Positions 38,764 through 47,338 of a stretch of DNA of 64,000 nucleotides are shown here, in pieces (the stretch's first letter is position 1; every line of letters begins with the position of its first letter). Position numbers and translations under genes: made by a program. The stretch lies in NCBI RefSeq assembly GCF_000828475.1, contig NZ_AP014648.1, positions 1,674,001-1,738,000 on the forward strand, in the 5' to 3' direction. The DNA comes from Methyloceanibacter caenitepidi. GTDB lineage: Bacteria > Pseudomonadota > Alphaproteobacteria > Rhizobiales > Methyloligellaceae. The notes under the pieces were generated by a model. That model ran no database searches and had not been told where the DNA came from. It worked only from the letters and a program-made list of their open reading frames with translations.

Positions 38764-39777
38764 ATGGCCACACCACGCGTTGCCATTAATGGATTTGGCC
38801 GGATCGGCCGTTTGACGTTCCGGGCCTTCATGGAGGCCGGCCGCGACGATCTCGACTTCGTGGCGATCAACGATCTCGGCTCGGCCGATATGAACGCCTT
38901 GCTTCTTGAGTACGATACCGTACACGGCAAATTCCCCGGCGAGATCTCCGTGGACGGCAGCAGCCTCCGCGTCAATGGCAAGGACGTTGCGGTTCTAGCC
39001 GAGCCCGATCCCGAGAAACTGCCGTGGGACGAGCTTGGCGTCGACATCGTCATGGAATGTACTGGCCGCTTCACCAAGCGCGAAGCCGCTGCGCAGCACC
39101 TGAAGGCGGGCGCGAAGCGCGTGCTCGTGTCCGCGCCGTGCTCGGGCGCCGACCTCACCGTGGTCTATGGCGTCAACGACCAGAAGCTCACCGAGGCCGA
39201 CGTCGTCGTTTCCAACGCGTCCTGCACAACCAACTGCCTCGCTCCCGTGGCCGAAGTTCTGCACAAGCTGGTAGGCATTGAGCGCGGCTACATGACCACG
39301 ATCCACGCCTATACGGGCGATCAGCGTACGGTGGATACACTCCACAAGGATCCGCGTCGCGCCCGCGCGAGCGCCGCGAACCTGATCCCGACCTCGACAG
39401 GCGCGGCCAAGGCAGTCGGTCTGGTCCTGCCTGAGCTGGAGGGTAAGCTCGATGGCGCATCCATCCGCGTGCCCGTGCCGAATGTCAGCCTGGTCGACCT
39501 CACCTTCCAGGCCGGCCGCAAGACGAGCGCCGACGAGATCAACGAGGCCGTCGCCGAAGCTGCGTCCAAGGCGCCGCTGCTCGGTGTGCTCGGCGTCAAC
39601 GACAAGCCGCTCGTGTCGTCGGACTTCAATCACAGCCCGCTCAGCTCCGTGTTTGACGAGACCGGCACGCAAGTGATCGACGGCACGTTCTGCCGCGTCG
39701 TCGCCTGGTACGACAACGAATGGGGCTTCTCCAACCGCATGAGCGACACCGCGGTTGCGATGGGACGCTTGCTATGA
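38764..39777 (+). CDS. gap: Glyceraldehyde-3-phosphate dehydrogenase, type I
   Basis: Interconverts glyceraldehyde 3-phosphate and 1,3-bisphosphoglycerate. The 337-aa product has the NAD-fold VAINGFGRIGRLTFRAFME, the active-site SNASCTTNCLAPVAEVLH (Cys about 154), the catalytic-domain TSTGAAKAVGLVLPELEGKLDGASIRVPVPNVSLVDL and the C-terminal WYDNEWGFSNRM. Its TGA overlaps the first possible pgk ATG. AGGGAGG precedes its own start. Confidence 0.97.
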   Translation: MATPRVAINGFGRIGRLTFRAFMEAGRDDLDFVAINDLGSADMNALLLEYDTVHGKFPGEISVDGSSLRVNGKDVAVLAEPDPEKLPWDELGVDIVMECTGRFTKREAAAQHLKAGAKRVLVSAPCSGADLTVVYGVNDQKLTEADVVVSNASCTTNCLAPVAEVLHKLVGIERGYMTTIHAYTGDQRTVDTLHKDPRRARASAANLIPTSTGAAKAVGLVLPELEGKLDGASIRVPVPNVSLVDLTFQAGRKTSADEINEAVAEAASKAPLLGVLGVNDKPLVSSDFNHSPLSSVFDETGTQVIDGTFCRVVAWYDNEWGFSNRMSDTAVAMGRLL

Positions 39778-41030
39778 CCTCAGGGAACGGCATGGCGGAC
39801 ATCGACCTCGCCAGCATCAAGACCATCGATGGGCTTGATGTGGCGGGGAAGCGTGTCCTCGTCCGTGCCGATCTCAACGTGCCGGTCGAGGATGGCGCTG
39901 TCGCTGACGCGACGCGGATCGAACGTGTCCTGCCGACGATCGAAGCCCTGCGGAAGGCCGGCGCGAAAGTCGTTCTGATGTCGCATTTCGGCCGTCCCAA
40001 GGGTGAGCGCTCGCCTGAGACGTCGCTGAAACCCGTCGCCACGAAGCTCACCGAGCTTTTGGGGGCGGACGTTTTGTTCCTCGATGATTGCATTGGTCCA
40101 GAGGTCGAGGCGGGCATCGCATCGCTCAAGGACGGCGACGTCGCGCTGCTCGAGAACCTGCGTTACCACACCGGCGAAACGAAAAACGACGTCGGCTTCG
40201 CCAAGCAGCTCGCGGCCTTGGGCGACATCTATGTGGACGATGCGTTCTCCTGCGCCCACCGCGCTCATGCCTCTGTCGAGGCCATCGCGCGTCTGATGCC
40301 CGCCTACGCCGGGATGGCGATGATGGCGGAGATCAATGCCTTGAGCGCCGCGCTTGAAAACCCGAAGCTTCCTGTGATGGCCGTGGTCGGCGGCGCCAAA
40401 GTCTCCACGAAGATCGAGGTGCTGACCAATTTGGCGCAGCGCATGAACATAATCGTGGTCGGCGGCGGCATGGCCAACACCTTCCTGTTTGCCGATGGGA
40501 TCGACATAGGCAAGTCTCTGTGCGAGCCGGACTTCGTCGACACCGTCAAGGAGATCACTGAGAAAGCCAAGGCGTCCAGTTGCGAGATCGTGCTTCCCGT
40601 GGATGTGGTGGTCGCGAACAGCTTGGCCGAAGGCGTCGAAACATCCGAGTGCGGCGTTGATGAGATTCCGGAAGAAGCGTTGGCCCTGGACTGGGGGCCA
40701 AAGAGCGTTGCCCTCCTGATCGAGAAGCTCGAAGGCGCCCACACAATTCTTTGGAACGGCCCGCTCGGCGCGTTTGAAATCGCACCCTTTGGTGCGGCGA
40801 CCTTTGCGCTCGCGCAAGAAGCGGGCGCCCGCACGAAAGCGGGAAAGCTCATTTCCGTCGCTGGAGGTGGCGACACGGTGCGCGCGCTCAACATGGCAGG
40901 CGCGGCGGATAACTTCACCTATATCTCCACGGCGGGTGGGGCCTTCCTCGAGTGGCTCGCCGGCGAGCAATTGCCGGGCGTTGTGGTTCTGGCGGGCGGC
41001 GCAACGCCGCCTCAGTCGGCGGTGGCTTGA
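39774..41030 (+). CDS. pgk: Phosphoglycerate kinase
   Basis: Transfers phosphate between 1,3-bisphosphoglycerate and ADP. The 418-aa frame contains [25 protein letters not shown] (the PGK signature), [55 protein letters not shown] and the C-terminal nucleotide-binding GGGDTVRAL. Two starts compete: ATG 39774, overlapping the gap stop, and ATG 39792 ([10 protein letters not shown]), which has AGGGA five bases upstream and could be the real one. rpe starts two bases after its stop. Confidence 0.95.
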   Translation: MTSGNGMADIDLASIKTIDGLDVAGKRVLVRADLNVPVEDGAVADATRIERVLPTIEALRKAGAKVVLMSHFGRPKGERSPETSLKPVATKLTELLGADVLFLDDCIGPEVEAGIASLKDGDVALLENLRYHTGETKNDVGFAKQLAALGDIYVDDAFSCAHRAHASVEAIARLMPAYAGMAMMAEINALSAALENPKLPVMAVVGGAKVSTKIEVLTNLAQRMNIIVVGGGMANTFLFADGIDIGKSLCEPDFVDTVKEITEKAKASSCEIVLPVDVVVANSLAEGVETSECGVDEIPEEALALDWGPKSVALLIEKLEGAHTILWNGPLGAFEIAPFGAATFALAQEAGARTKAGKLISVAGGGDTVRALNMAGAADNFTYISTAGGAFLEWLAGEQLPGVVVLAGGATPPQSAVA

Positions 41031-41032
41031 CC

Positions 41033-41704
41033 ATGGCGCGCGAGATCGTCATCGCGCCGTCGATCCTGTCGGCTGATTTCGCCAAACTCGGCGGGGAAGT
41101 CGAGGCGATCGACCGCGATGGATGCGACTGGGTCCATCTCGACGTCATGGACGGTCACTTCGTGCCGAACATCACCTTCGGGCCTGACGTGGTCGCGGCG
41201 CTTCGACCGCACTCGGACAAAGTATTCGACACGCATCTGATGATCGCGCCGTGCGACCCCTATCTCGAGGCGTTCGCGAAGGCCGGCTCCGACATCATCA
41301 CGGTGCACGCGGAAGCCGGGCCACATCTCGACCGGTCGTTGCAGCACATTCGGAGCCTCGGCAAGAAGGCGGGGGTCAGCCTTACGCCGTCGACGCCCGA
41401 GAGCGCCATAGAGTATGTGCTCGACAAGCTCGACCTTGTTCTGGTGATGACCGTCAATCCGGGCTTCGGCGGCCAGACCTTCATCCCGGCGCAGCTCGAC
41501 AAGATCCGCGCCATCCGCAAGATGATCGGCGAGCGGCCGATCCACCTGGAAGTCGACGGCGGCGTGAATGTCGACACGGCCGGGCTCGTCGCCGAGGCGG
41601 GCGCCGACGCACTCGTGGCGGGCTCCGCCGTCTTCAAGAACGGCGACTATGCGAAGAACATCGCAGCCATCCGCGAGGCGGCCATGGCGGGCGTCGCCGC
41701 CTGA
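41033..41704 (+). CDS. rpe: Ribulose-phosphate 3-epimerase
   Basis: Interconverts ribulose 5-phosphate and xylulose 5-phosphate, supplying the PRK substrate. The 223-aa TIM barrel shows [42 protein letters not shown] (metal-site His/Asp), [14 protein letters not shown] and [31 protein letters not shown]. It is tightly packed between pgk (2-base gap) and gph (TGATG overlap), which ties it to the same operon. Confidence 0.97.
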   Translation: MAREIVIAPSILSADFAKLGGEVEAIDRDGCDWVHLDVMDGHFVPNITFGPDVVAALRPHSDKVFDTHLMIAPCDPYLEAFAKAGSDIITVHAEAGPHLDRSLQHIRSLGKKAGVSLTPSTPESAIEYVLDKLDLVLVMTVNPGFGGQTFIPAQLDKIRAIRKMIGERPIHLEVDGGVNVDTAGLVAEAGADALVAGSAVFKNGDYAKNIAAIREAAMAGVAA

Positions 41705-42390
41705 TGTCACACCTCCAGCCGTGCCAGGCCGTCATCTTCGATCTCGACGGCACGCTTGCGGACACGGTAGGCGACCTCGCGCTGGCCATTGAGAGAACCT
41801 TGGACGACTTCGGTCTGCCAGGACACCCCGAGGACGTCGTCCAGGGCATGGTGGGGAACGGTCTCAGGAAGCTGGTCGATCGTGCCTTTGCCGCGCATGG
41901 TGTGACTCTCGACGAAGAGGAGCACAAGAAGGCCTTCGCGCGTCTGCTGGTGCACTATAGCGCCGTTCCCTTCGAAAATTCGAAACTCTATCCCGGCGTT
42001 CGTGAGACGCTCGAGACACTGAACGCGGCGGATATCGAGTGCGCCGTCCTGACCAACAAGATGGAGCCGATTGCCCACGATGTCCTGAACGGCCTCGGGA
42101 TCGCTGGGCTGTTCAAGGTGGTGCACGGCGAGAAGGACGGGCGTCCGCGCAAACCCGACCCCGCCAGCGCGCTCGAGCTCATCCAGGCGCTCGGCACGCA
42201 GCCGGACACGACACTCCTAGTCGGCGACAGCCAGACCGATCTGAAAACGGCGCGCGCGGCCGGGCTGCGATCGGTTCTCGTCTCGTATGGCTACTCCACG
42301 GTCCCGGTGGCGACGCTCGAGCCGGACGCCGTCATCAACCATTTTCACGACTTGGTGGGCGGTCTTGCTCTCGCCCCGGAAGCGGACTAG
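41704..42390 (+). CDS. gph: Phosphoglycolate phosphatase (HAD family)
   Basis: HAD hydrolase, 228 aa: motif I FDLDGTLADTVGDL, motif II VLTNKMEP, motif III Lys in RPRKPDP, motif IV LVGDSQTDLKTARAAGL. Cap and overall size fit Gph/CbbZ. Within a Calvin-type cluster its job would be to remove 2-phosphoglycolate made by Rubisco oxygenation, which indirectly implies that Rubisco exists elsewhere in the genome. Its start overlaps the rpe stop. HAD enzymes are promiscuous, so specificity rests mostly on context. Confidence 0.88.
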   Translation: MSHLQPCQAVIFDLDGTLADTVGDLALAIERTLDDFGLPGHPEDVVQGMVGNGLRKLVDRAFAAHGVTLDEEEHKKAFARLLVHYSAVPFENSKLYPGVRETLETLNAADIECAVLTNKMEPIAHDVLNGLGIAGLFKVVHGEKDGRPRKPDPASALELIQALGTQPDTTLLVGDSQTDLKTARAAGLRSVLVSYGYSTVPVATLEPDAVINHFHDLVGGLALAPEAD

Positions 42391-42399
42391 CACAAGCCC

Positions 42400-43134
42400 A
42401 TGGATGTCACCTATTACGGCGCGCTACTCGCGGGCTTTCTGAGCTTTCTCAGCCCATGCGTCCTGCCGCTGGTTCCCCCCTATCTCTGCTTTCTCGGCGG
42501 CACCACCTTCGACCAGCTCACGGGCGAAGACGAAACGCCGGCGCATGTGTACCAGACGGTAGTCTTGTCCTCTGTGGCCTTCGTCCTGGGCTTCACGACG
42601 GTCTTCGTGATTCTCGGCGCCACGGCGACTGTCCTGGGGCAGATCGTTGTGACCAACCTGCCGATCCTGTCGAAGATCGCGGGCGTCGTAATCATCATCG
42701 CCGGCCTGCATTTCCTCGGGGTCATCCACATCCCCATTCTCCATCGCGAGGCGCGCTACCATGCCGACACGCGTCCGGCCGGCCTGTTCGGCGCCTATAT
42801 CATCGGCCTTGCCTTCGCCTTCGGCTGGACGCCCTGCATCGGGCCCGTGCTCGGCGCGATTCTGGCGGTAGCTGCCGGCGGAGAGACCGTGAGCAAAGGC
42901 GTGAGCCTATTGTTCGTCTACTCGCTGGGGCTCGGCATTCCCTTCATCTTGGCCGCCGTCGCCATAAAGCCGTTCATGAAGGCCCTCCAGCGCTTCAAGA
43001 AGCATTTGGGGAAGGTCGAGAAGATCATGGGCGGCCTTCTCGTTTTGACCGGCATTCTTTTCCTGACGAACTCCATGACTCTCATCGCGGGCTGGATCCT
43101 GCAAACCTTCCCGTCTTTGGCGACGATTGGTTGA
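42400..43134 (+). CDS. ccdA: Cytochrome c biogenesis / thiol reductant transporter CcdA
   Basis: Inner-membrane DsbD-beta-like protein that carries electrons from thioredoxin to periplasmic thiol proteins for cytochrome c maturation. The 244-aa product has six helices. The redox Cys pair lies in SFLSPCVLPLVPPYL (Cys about 20) and FGWTPCIGPVLGAIL (Cys about 146), the two halves of the pseudo-repeat. It starts ten bases after gph and may be read through from that operon. No thioredoxin-like partner gene is adjacent. Confidence 0.94.
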   Translation: MDVTYYGALLAGFLSFLSPCVLPLVPPYLCFLGGTTFDQLTGEDETPAHVYQTVVLSSVAFVLGFTTVFVILGATATVLGQIVVTNLPILSKIAGVVIIIAGLHFLGVIHIPILHREARYHADTRPAGLFGAYIIGLAFAFGWTPCIGPVLGAILAVAAGGETVSKGVSLLFVYSLGLGIPFILAAVAIKPFMKALQRFKKHLGKVEKIMGGLLVLTGILFLTNSMTLIAGWILQTFPSLATIG

Positions 43135-43223
43135 TCGTTCGGCGCCCACGTCGCCGGCATCCAGCGTGATGATCTGTGCCAGAGCGGCGCGCTACTCACT
43201 GACTTTCGGGGACCACGAACACA

Positions 43224-44045
43224 ATGACAGCAGACAGAACCCTGATCGCACTCACCGTGGCCGGTTCGGATTCCTCGGGTGGCGCGGGCATCCAAGCCGA
43301 CCTGAAGACGTTCTCAGCTCTCGGTGTCTATGGCGCGAGCGCGATTACGGCGCTGACCGCGCAGAACACGCTCGGCGTCGACGATGTCATGGCCGTGCCG
43401 CCCGAGTTCGTGCTGGCGCAGATGCAGGCCGTCGCACGCGATCTCGATGTCGGGGCGATCAAGATCGGGATGCTCGCCACGGCCGAGACCGTGGAGGCGG
43501 TGGCGACAGGCCTCGACCTGTTCGAGGACGTTCCTGTCGTGCTCGATCCCGTCATGGTGTCGACGAGTGGCGATCTATTGCTCGACGAGGACGCAGTCGG
43601 GGTCCTGCGGGACCGGCTCTTGCCGCGCGTGACCATTGCCACACCCAATCTCGCGGAGTGCGCAGCCTTGCTCGGAGAGCCGCCGGAGAGCCGGGAGCAG
43701 ATGATGGAAGGCCGCGCGGAGCGGCTGCGAGCCCTTGGACCGGATGCCGTCCTTCTGACCGGCGGTGAATCCATGGCCGAAACCGCGCTCGACATTTTTG
43801 CCGACGCGAGCGGCGTTCAACGGATCGAAGCCCCGCGTCACGAGACCCGAAACACACACGGGTCGGGCTGCACCCTATCGTCGGCGATTGCCGCCGAACT
43901 CGCCAAGGGCGAGACGGTTGAAAAGGCCGTCAAGCTTGCCAAGATGTACGTCACGGCCGCGATCATCGCCGCGGACCAACTCCACGTGGGCGAGGGCGCA
44001 GGGCCGTTGCACCACTTCCACGCCGTTTGGCCCAAGCCGGAGTAG
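43224..44045 (+). CDS. thiD: Hydroxymethylpyrimidine/phosphomethylpyrimidine kinase
   Basis: Makes HMP-PP for thiamine synthesis by two successive phosphorylations. The 273-aa ribokinase-fold protein has VAGSDSSGGAGIQADLKTFSALGVYGASAITALTAQNT (substrate/ATP region), VLDPVMVSTSGDLLLDEDAV and the anion-hole end motif NTHGSGCTLSSAIAAELAKG. No TPP riboswitch is seen in the 89 bases upstream. It converges on the next gene. Confidence 0.95.
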   Translation: MTADRTLIALTVAGSDSSGGAGIQADLKTFSALGVYGASAITALTAQNTLGVDDVMAVPPEFVLAQMQAVARDLDVGAIKIGMLATAETVEAVATGLDLFEDVPVVLDPVMVSTSGDLLLDEDAVGVLRDRLLPRVTIATPNLAECAALLGEPPESREQMMEGRAERLRALGPDAVLLTGGESMAETALDIFADASGVQRIEAPRHETRNTHGSGCTLSSAIAAELAKGETVEKAVKLAKMYVTAAIIAADQLHVGEGAGPLHHFHAVWPKPE

Positions 44046-44053
44046 AGCGTCGT

Positions 44054-44899
44054 CTAGCTTTCGGCGACCACGACCGAGTGTTGTTCGCCGAGGCCCGAGA
44101 TGCGGAGCACCATGTCGTCGCCGGGCTTGAGGAACACGCGCGGATTCCGCGCCATGCCCACGCCTGGCGGCGTGCCCGTCACGACGACGTCGCCGGGAAC
44201 CAGCGTCATGTACTTGCTGATATAGCTGACGAGTTCGGCCACGGAAAAGATCATGGTCGAGGTATTGCCCGTCTGCATGCGCTCGCCATTGAGATCCATG
44301 GTGAGATCGAGATTCTGCGGATCCGGAATCTCATCCGACGTGACGAGCCACGGACCGAGCGGGCCGAATGTCTCGTAGCTCTTTGCCTTGATCCACTCGC
44401 CAGGGCCGCCCTTTTGCAGGCTACGCTCGGAGACGTCGTTACCGATGCAATAGCCGGCCACATAGTCGAGCGCGCTCTCGACGGGCACGCGTTTCGCGGT
44501 ACTGCCAATGACGAAGCCGAGCTCGACCTCATAGTCCATGCGCTTGAAGTCCGGCGGCGCCAAGACATCGTCGTTGGGGCCGCAAATGGACGAGGTTGCC
44601 TTGACGAAAACAATAGGTACTTCCGGGATCGGCAGGCCGGTCTCTTCGGCGTGGTCGCGATAATTCAGCCCGATGCCGAAGAACTTGCGGACATTGCCGA
44701 CCGGAGCGCCGAGGCGGGGATTGCCCTCGGCCAGCGGCAGGGACTGCGGGTCGATCTCGCGCAGGCGCTTCAAACCTGCCGGCGTAAGGACCTCGTCTGC
44801 AATATCGGCCACGATGCCGGACAGGTCGCGAATGCCGCCATTGGCATCCAGAATGCCGGGCTTCTCCTGGCCGAATTCACCAAAACGTACGAGCTTCAT
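44054..44899 (-). CDS. Fumarylacetoacetate hydrolase family protein
   Basis: A 281-aa enzyme with the FAH fold: KFFGIGLNYRDHAEETGLPIPEVPIVFVKATSSICGPND, metal-binding DYEVELGFVIG and DVSERSLQKGGPGEWIKAKSYETFGPLGPWLVT, and GDVVVTGTPPGVGMARNP. The family includes 2-hydroxyhepta-2,4-dienedioate isomerases, ureidoglycolate lyase, 2,4-diketo-3-deoxy-sugar hydrolases and acylpyruvases; no neighbour settles the choice. ATG 44899 was chosen by the GGGGGAGA site and the family N-terminus MKLVRFG; the frame extends to 45232 without conserved sequence. Confidence 0.88.
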   Translation of the reverse strand: MKLVRFGEFGQEKPGILDANGGIRDLSGIVADIADEVLTPAGLKRLREIDPQSLPLAEGNPRLGAPVGNVRKFFGIGLNYRDHAEETGLPIPEVPIVFVKATSSICGPNDDVLAPPDFKRMDYEVELGFVIGSTAKRVPVESALDYVAGYCIGNDVSERSLQKGGPGEWIKAKSYETFGPLGPWLVTSDEIPDPQNLDLTMDLNGERMQTGNTSTMIFSVAELVSYISKYMTLVPGDVVVTGTPPGVGMARNPRVFLKPGDDMVLRISGLGEQHSVVVAES

Positions 44900-45279
44900 C
44901 GTCTCCCCCCGCGAGAATGTTTGGCGCATGATGCACATGGCGATCAGGCGTGCAACGCCAGGAAGACGAATTTCTGCGCGTCCGCGGCAGCCATCGATAT
45001 GGACGATTGAATGCCGCTGTAACGAACGCAAAGGCGCCGCTAACAGGATGCCGTGGCGCAATTGCAACATGACTGTCGAAAGATTTCCCCCATTTAGGGC
45101 ACGGGCGAGCCTCCAGCGCGACCAATATTCGGACAGAGACGCCGTGGCTGCGCGTTCGCGATGAATCCATAACGCATTGAATATACTCAAAAAATACAGC
45201 CGTTTCGCACGCGAAAACGCCGCCTTTTGCATTTCCGCAACACTGCGACAGTGAAGTGCATTCGAGGGCCTTCGCTTTG
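44900..45279. other. Gap upstream of the candidate ncRNA, no gene seen
   Basis: About 380 bases between the FAH-family start and the putative ncRNA promoter. It holds the FAH gene's promoter region and several ORF shadows on both strands without family features. I see no coding sequence I can support. Confidence 0.4.
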
Positions 45280-45308
45280 TTGAAGCGCGGCGCCGGCATG
45301 GGCTAGCT
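45280..45308 (+). promoter_or_regulatory. Putative sigma-70-type promoter for the candidate ncRNA
   Basis: TTGAAG (45280-45285), a 17-base spacer and CTAGCT (45303-45308) resemble the alphaproteobacterial TTGAC-17-CTATAT type. It points to a start near 45315 on the plus strand. Confidence 0.4.
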
Positions 45309-45314
45309 TTTCAT

Positions 45315-45510
45315 CACACCACGGGGGACGGGCTGGGGGGCCTTCTTCTCCGGGAGAAGAACGAAGCGGGTGACACCGCGAGGAATTCGAGCGACGGCTC
45401 AGGAACAAAATGGGGGGGCGAGTCGAGACCTCATAAAGGCCACAGGCCTTTAGCTTTCGGCTCGTTCGCAGGGAAGACCGGCCCGGCTTTGCCCGGGCCG
45501 GTTCTTTTTT
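45315..45510 (+). ncRNA. Candidate structured non-coding RNA, about 195 nt
   Basis: The region has a promoter-like pair upstream, no credible ORF, and ends in a strong plus-strand terminator that no plus-strand gene explains: thiD ends 1.4 kb earlier and both flanking genes are minus-strand. It folds into several local hairpins: TTCTTCTC/GAGAAGAA (45343-45361), TAAAGGCC/GGCCTTTA (45434-45452), and an enclosing CGAGTCG/CGGCTCG stem with one G-U pair. I compared it from memory with SRP RNA, RNase P RNA and tmRNA and saw none of their hallmark motifs. The length is compatible with 6S RNA, which I cannot test. Confidence 0.5.
45477..45510 (+). terminator. Strong intrinsic terminator of the candidate ncRNA
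   Basis: A perfect 10-bp GC-rich stem ACCGGCCCGG/CCGGGCCGGT (45477-45502) has a 6-base loop and is followed by TCTTTTTT. The T-run is on the plus strand only, so it terminates a plus-strand transcript. Confidence 0.85.
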
Positions 45511-45546
45511 GCCCAATCGCGATCGCCGCTGCCGCAACCCTCGATT

Positions 45547-46425
45547 CTACACGCCGAGCTTCGCCAGGGTTCGCTCGACAGCCGCGACATAGCTGCCGCC
45601 GAACAGCCGCACATGCACGAGCGTCGGATACAAATTGTAGGTGTCCCGCCGCACCTCGTGAAAGCCGGGCTCTAGCGGCAAAATCTCCTCATAGGCGTCG
45701 AAGAATGCGCGGCCGAACGTTCCGAACATGGTGGTGAAGGCCAGCTCGATCTCTGGATGTCCGCAATAGATGGCCGGATCAACGAAGCCGGCGATGCGAT
45801 CGCCCCTGACCAGCACATTGCCTGTCCAAAGGTCGCCATGGAGAAGGCTCGGATGGGAGGGCTCGGCGAGATACTCGCCGAGACGGCCCGCAAGCCGCTC
45901 GAGCCGGCCGTAGAGCGGGTGGGGCAGGGCCCCTTCGTCGCGCGCGGCCTGCGCCATATGGAGCAGGCGATGATCGCGGAAGAAGGGCAACCACGTGTCA
46001 CTCGGAGGATTCGGCTGATGCAGGGGGCCGATCAGGGTGTCGTAGTCATACCCAAACTGATCGCGCGGTATTGCATGCAGCGCCGCGATCAGCGTTGCGG
46101 CGTGGCGCTCCACGGCGGGCGTTATGGAACCGCCGTCATTGTCGATGAAGTCCATGACCAGGAGATCGGCCTCGGCCGCGTAGACATGCGGCACGGGCAG
46201 GTCGGACAGGCGCGCCAGATCGGCAAGCATGGCGCCTTCGAGTGCAAGACTGGGCCCCGGCACCGATTCGCTTGCGCGCGCTTTGACGGCAACCCGGCGT
46301 CCGTCGCTCAGTGTGGCCATTATTCCGGTCAAACCGAATCCGGCCGAAAGGCGCGCGCGGGACACCACGCTGGCACCGAGAATCGTGTCCAGGCGATGGT
46401 TTAGCAGGGCCTCGGGATCGTCCAT
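45547..46425 (-). CDS. Fructosamine kinase family protein
   Basis: A 292-aa protein of the fructosamine-3-kinase/aminoglycoside-phosphotransferase fold. It shows GFGLTGIMATLSDGRRVAVKA (nucleotide loop and ATP-binding Lys), HPSLLHGDLWTGNVLVRGDRIAGFVDPAIYCGHPEIELAFTTMFG (catalytic HGDLWTGN and metal-binding DPA), and FFDAYEEILPLEPGF. Bacterial members deglycate proteins or small molecules by phosphorylating ketosamines, though many are uncharacterised. ATG 46425 gives the family N-terminus; the open frame continues to 46518 over the next gene's promoter region. Confidence 0.88.
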   Translation of the reverse strand: MDDPEALLNHRLDTILGASVVSRARLSAGFGLTGIMATLSDGRRVAVKARASESVPGPSLALEGAMLADLARLSDLPVPHVYAAEADLLVMDFIDNDGGSITPAVERHAATLIAALHAIPRDQFGYDYDTLIGPLHQPNPPSDTWLPFFRDHRLLHMAQAARDEGALPHPLYGRLERLAGRLGEYLAEPSHPSLLHGDLWTGNVLVRGDRIAGFVDPAIYCGHPEIELAFTTMFGTFGRAFFDAYEEILPLEPGFHEVRRDTYNLYPTLVHVRLFGGSYVAAVERTLAKLGV

Positions 46426-46463
46426 TTTAAGTGCGGTTTTTGGTCGTACACAGATCGTGTGCG

Positions 46464-46496
46464 ATGTCACAACGCTGATACAAAACCAGCTTATTC
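46464..46496 (+). promoter_or_regulatory. Degenerate Pho-box-like direct repeat
   Basis: ATGTCAC-AACG-CTGATAC (46464-46481) resembles the PhoB site CTGTCAT-N4-CTGTCAT, with 5/7 and 4/7 matches and the correct 4-base spacer. TTATTC follows after 9 bases, where a -10 element belongs. It lies 27 bases before the metallophosphoesterase ATG. The second half is poor, so this is tentative. Confidence 0.35.
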
Positions 46497-46507
46497 GCCG
46501 ATTTACT

Positions 46508-47338
46508 ATGTTGGACACCCGCAGGGAAGAAGAGGAGCCGTCCGACGCTGGCGTCCAGCGTTATCGTGCTCTTTTTATTTCAGACATTCACCTTGGCACC
46601 AAGGCTTGCCAAGCAGAAGCCTTTCTGGACTTCCTGAAGACGCACAAGGCGCCGAAGATTTATCTTGTCGGCGACATCGTAGACTTCTGGCGCATCCGGC
46701 GCGGGGTTTATTGGCCGCAGCCCCACAACGACGTCCTGCAGAAGCTTCTCCGCGAGGTCCGCAAAGGCACCGACCTCGTCTACATTCCCGGCAACCACGA
46801 TGAAGCCATGCGCGAGTATTGCGGATCCCAGTTTGGCGGGATCGCCATCGAGCGCCAGACCGTCCATACCGGCGCGGACGGCCGACGATACCTCATCATG
46901 CATGGCGACGAGTTCGATGTGGTCGTGCGCTACGCCAAGTGGCTGGCCTTCCTGGGTGATTGGAGCTATGCGACCGCGCTGTGGTTCAACACCCACCTGA
47001 ACGCGGTGCGCCGCTGGTTCGGCATGCCTTACTGGTCGCTTTCGGCCTATCTGAAGTACAAGGTCAAGCGCGCCGTAAACTTTATTGGAGAGTTCGAGCA
47101 CGCTTTGGTACAGGAAGCGCGCCGGAGCGGCGCCCAAGGCGTAATTTGCGGACATATTCACCATGCCGCTATGCGTCAGGTCGAAGACGTGGTTTATATC
47201 AACACGGGCGATTGGGTCGAGAGCTGCACGGCAGTCGTCGAGACCGAAGAAGGAGTCTTCCAGATCATCCGTTGGAACCCCCATACTGGTGTGCGTGAGC
47301 CCGAGACTTCCTCCAAGGAGCTTGAGGCGGCCGCCTAA
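46508..47338 (+). CDS. Metallophosphoesterase, PlcP-like / LpxH-like
   Basis: A calcineurin-type phosphoesterase of 276 aa with all metal motifs: SDIHLG (Asp26, His28), VGDIVDFW, PGNHDEAMREY, MHGDEFDVV and GHIHHA. It is often annotated as UDP-2,3-diacylglucosamine diphosphatase. However, the same family includes the rhizobial phospholipase C PlcP, which degrades phosphatidylcholine under phosphate starvation. Its overlap with a GT4 glycosyltransferase matches the plcP-agt gene pair described in alphaproteobacteria, so PlcP is my preferred reading. ATG 46508 is chosen by family length; the frame opens further upstream inside the divergent gene. Confidence 0.75.
   Translation: MLDTRREEEEPSDAGVQRYRALFISDIHLGTKACQAEAFLDFLKTHKAPKIYLVGDIVDFWRIRRGVYWPQPHNDVLQKLLREVRKGTDLVYIPGNHDEAMREYCGSQFGGIAIERQTVHTGADGRRYLIMHGDEFDVVVRYAKWLAFLGDWSYATALWFNTHLNAVRRWFGMPYWSLSAYLKYKVKRAVNFIGEFEHALVQEARRSGAQGVICGHIHHAAMRQVEDVVYINTGDWVESCTAVVETEEGVFQIIRWNPHTGVREPETSSKELEAAA

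Noticed and set aside
43135..43223. TPP riboswitch before thiD
   Set aside because: The gap is only 89 bases and lacks the CTGAGA and ACCTGA-type core elements.
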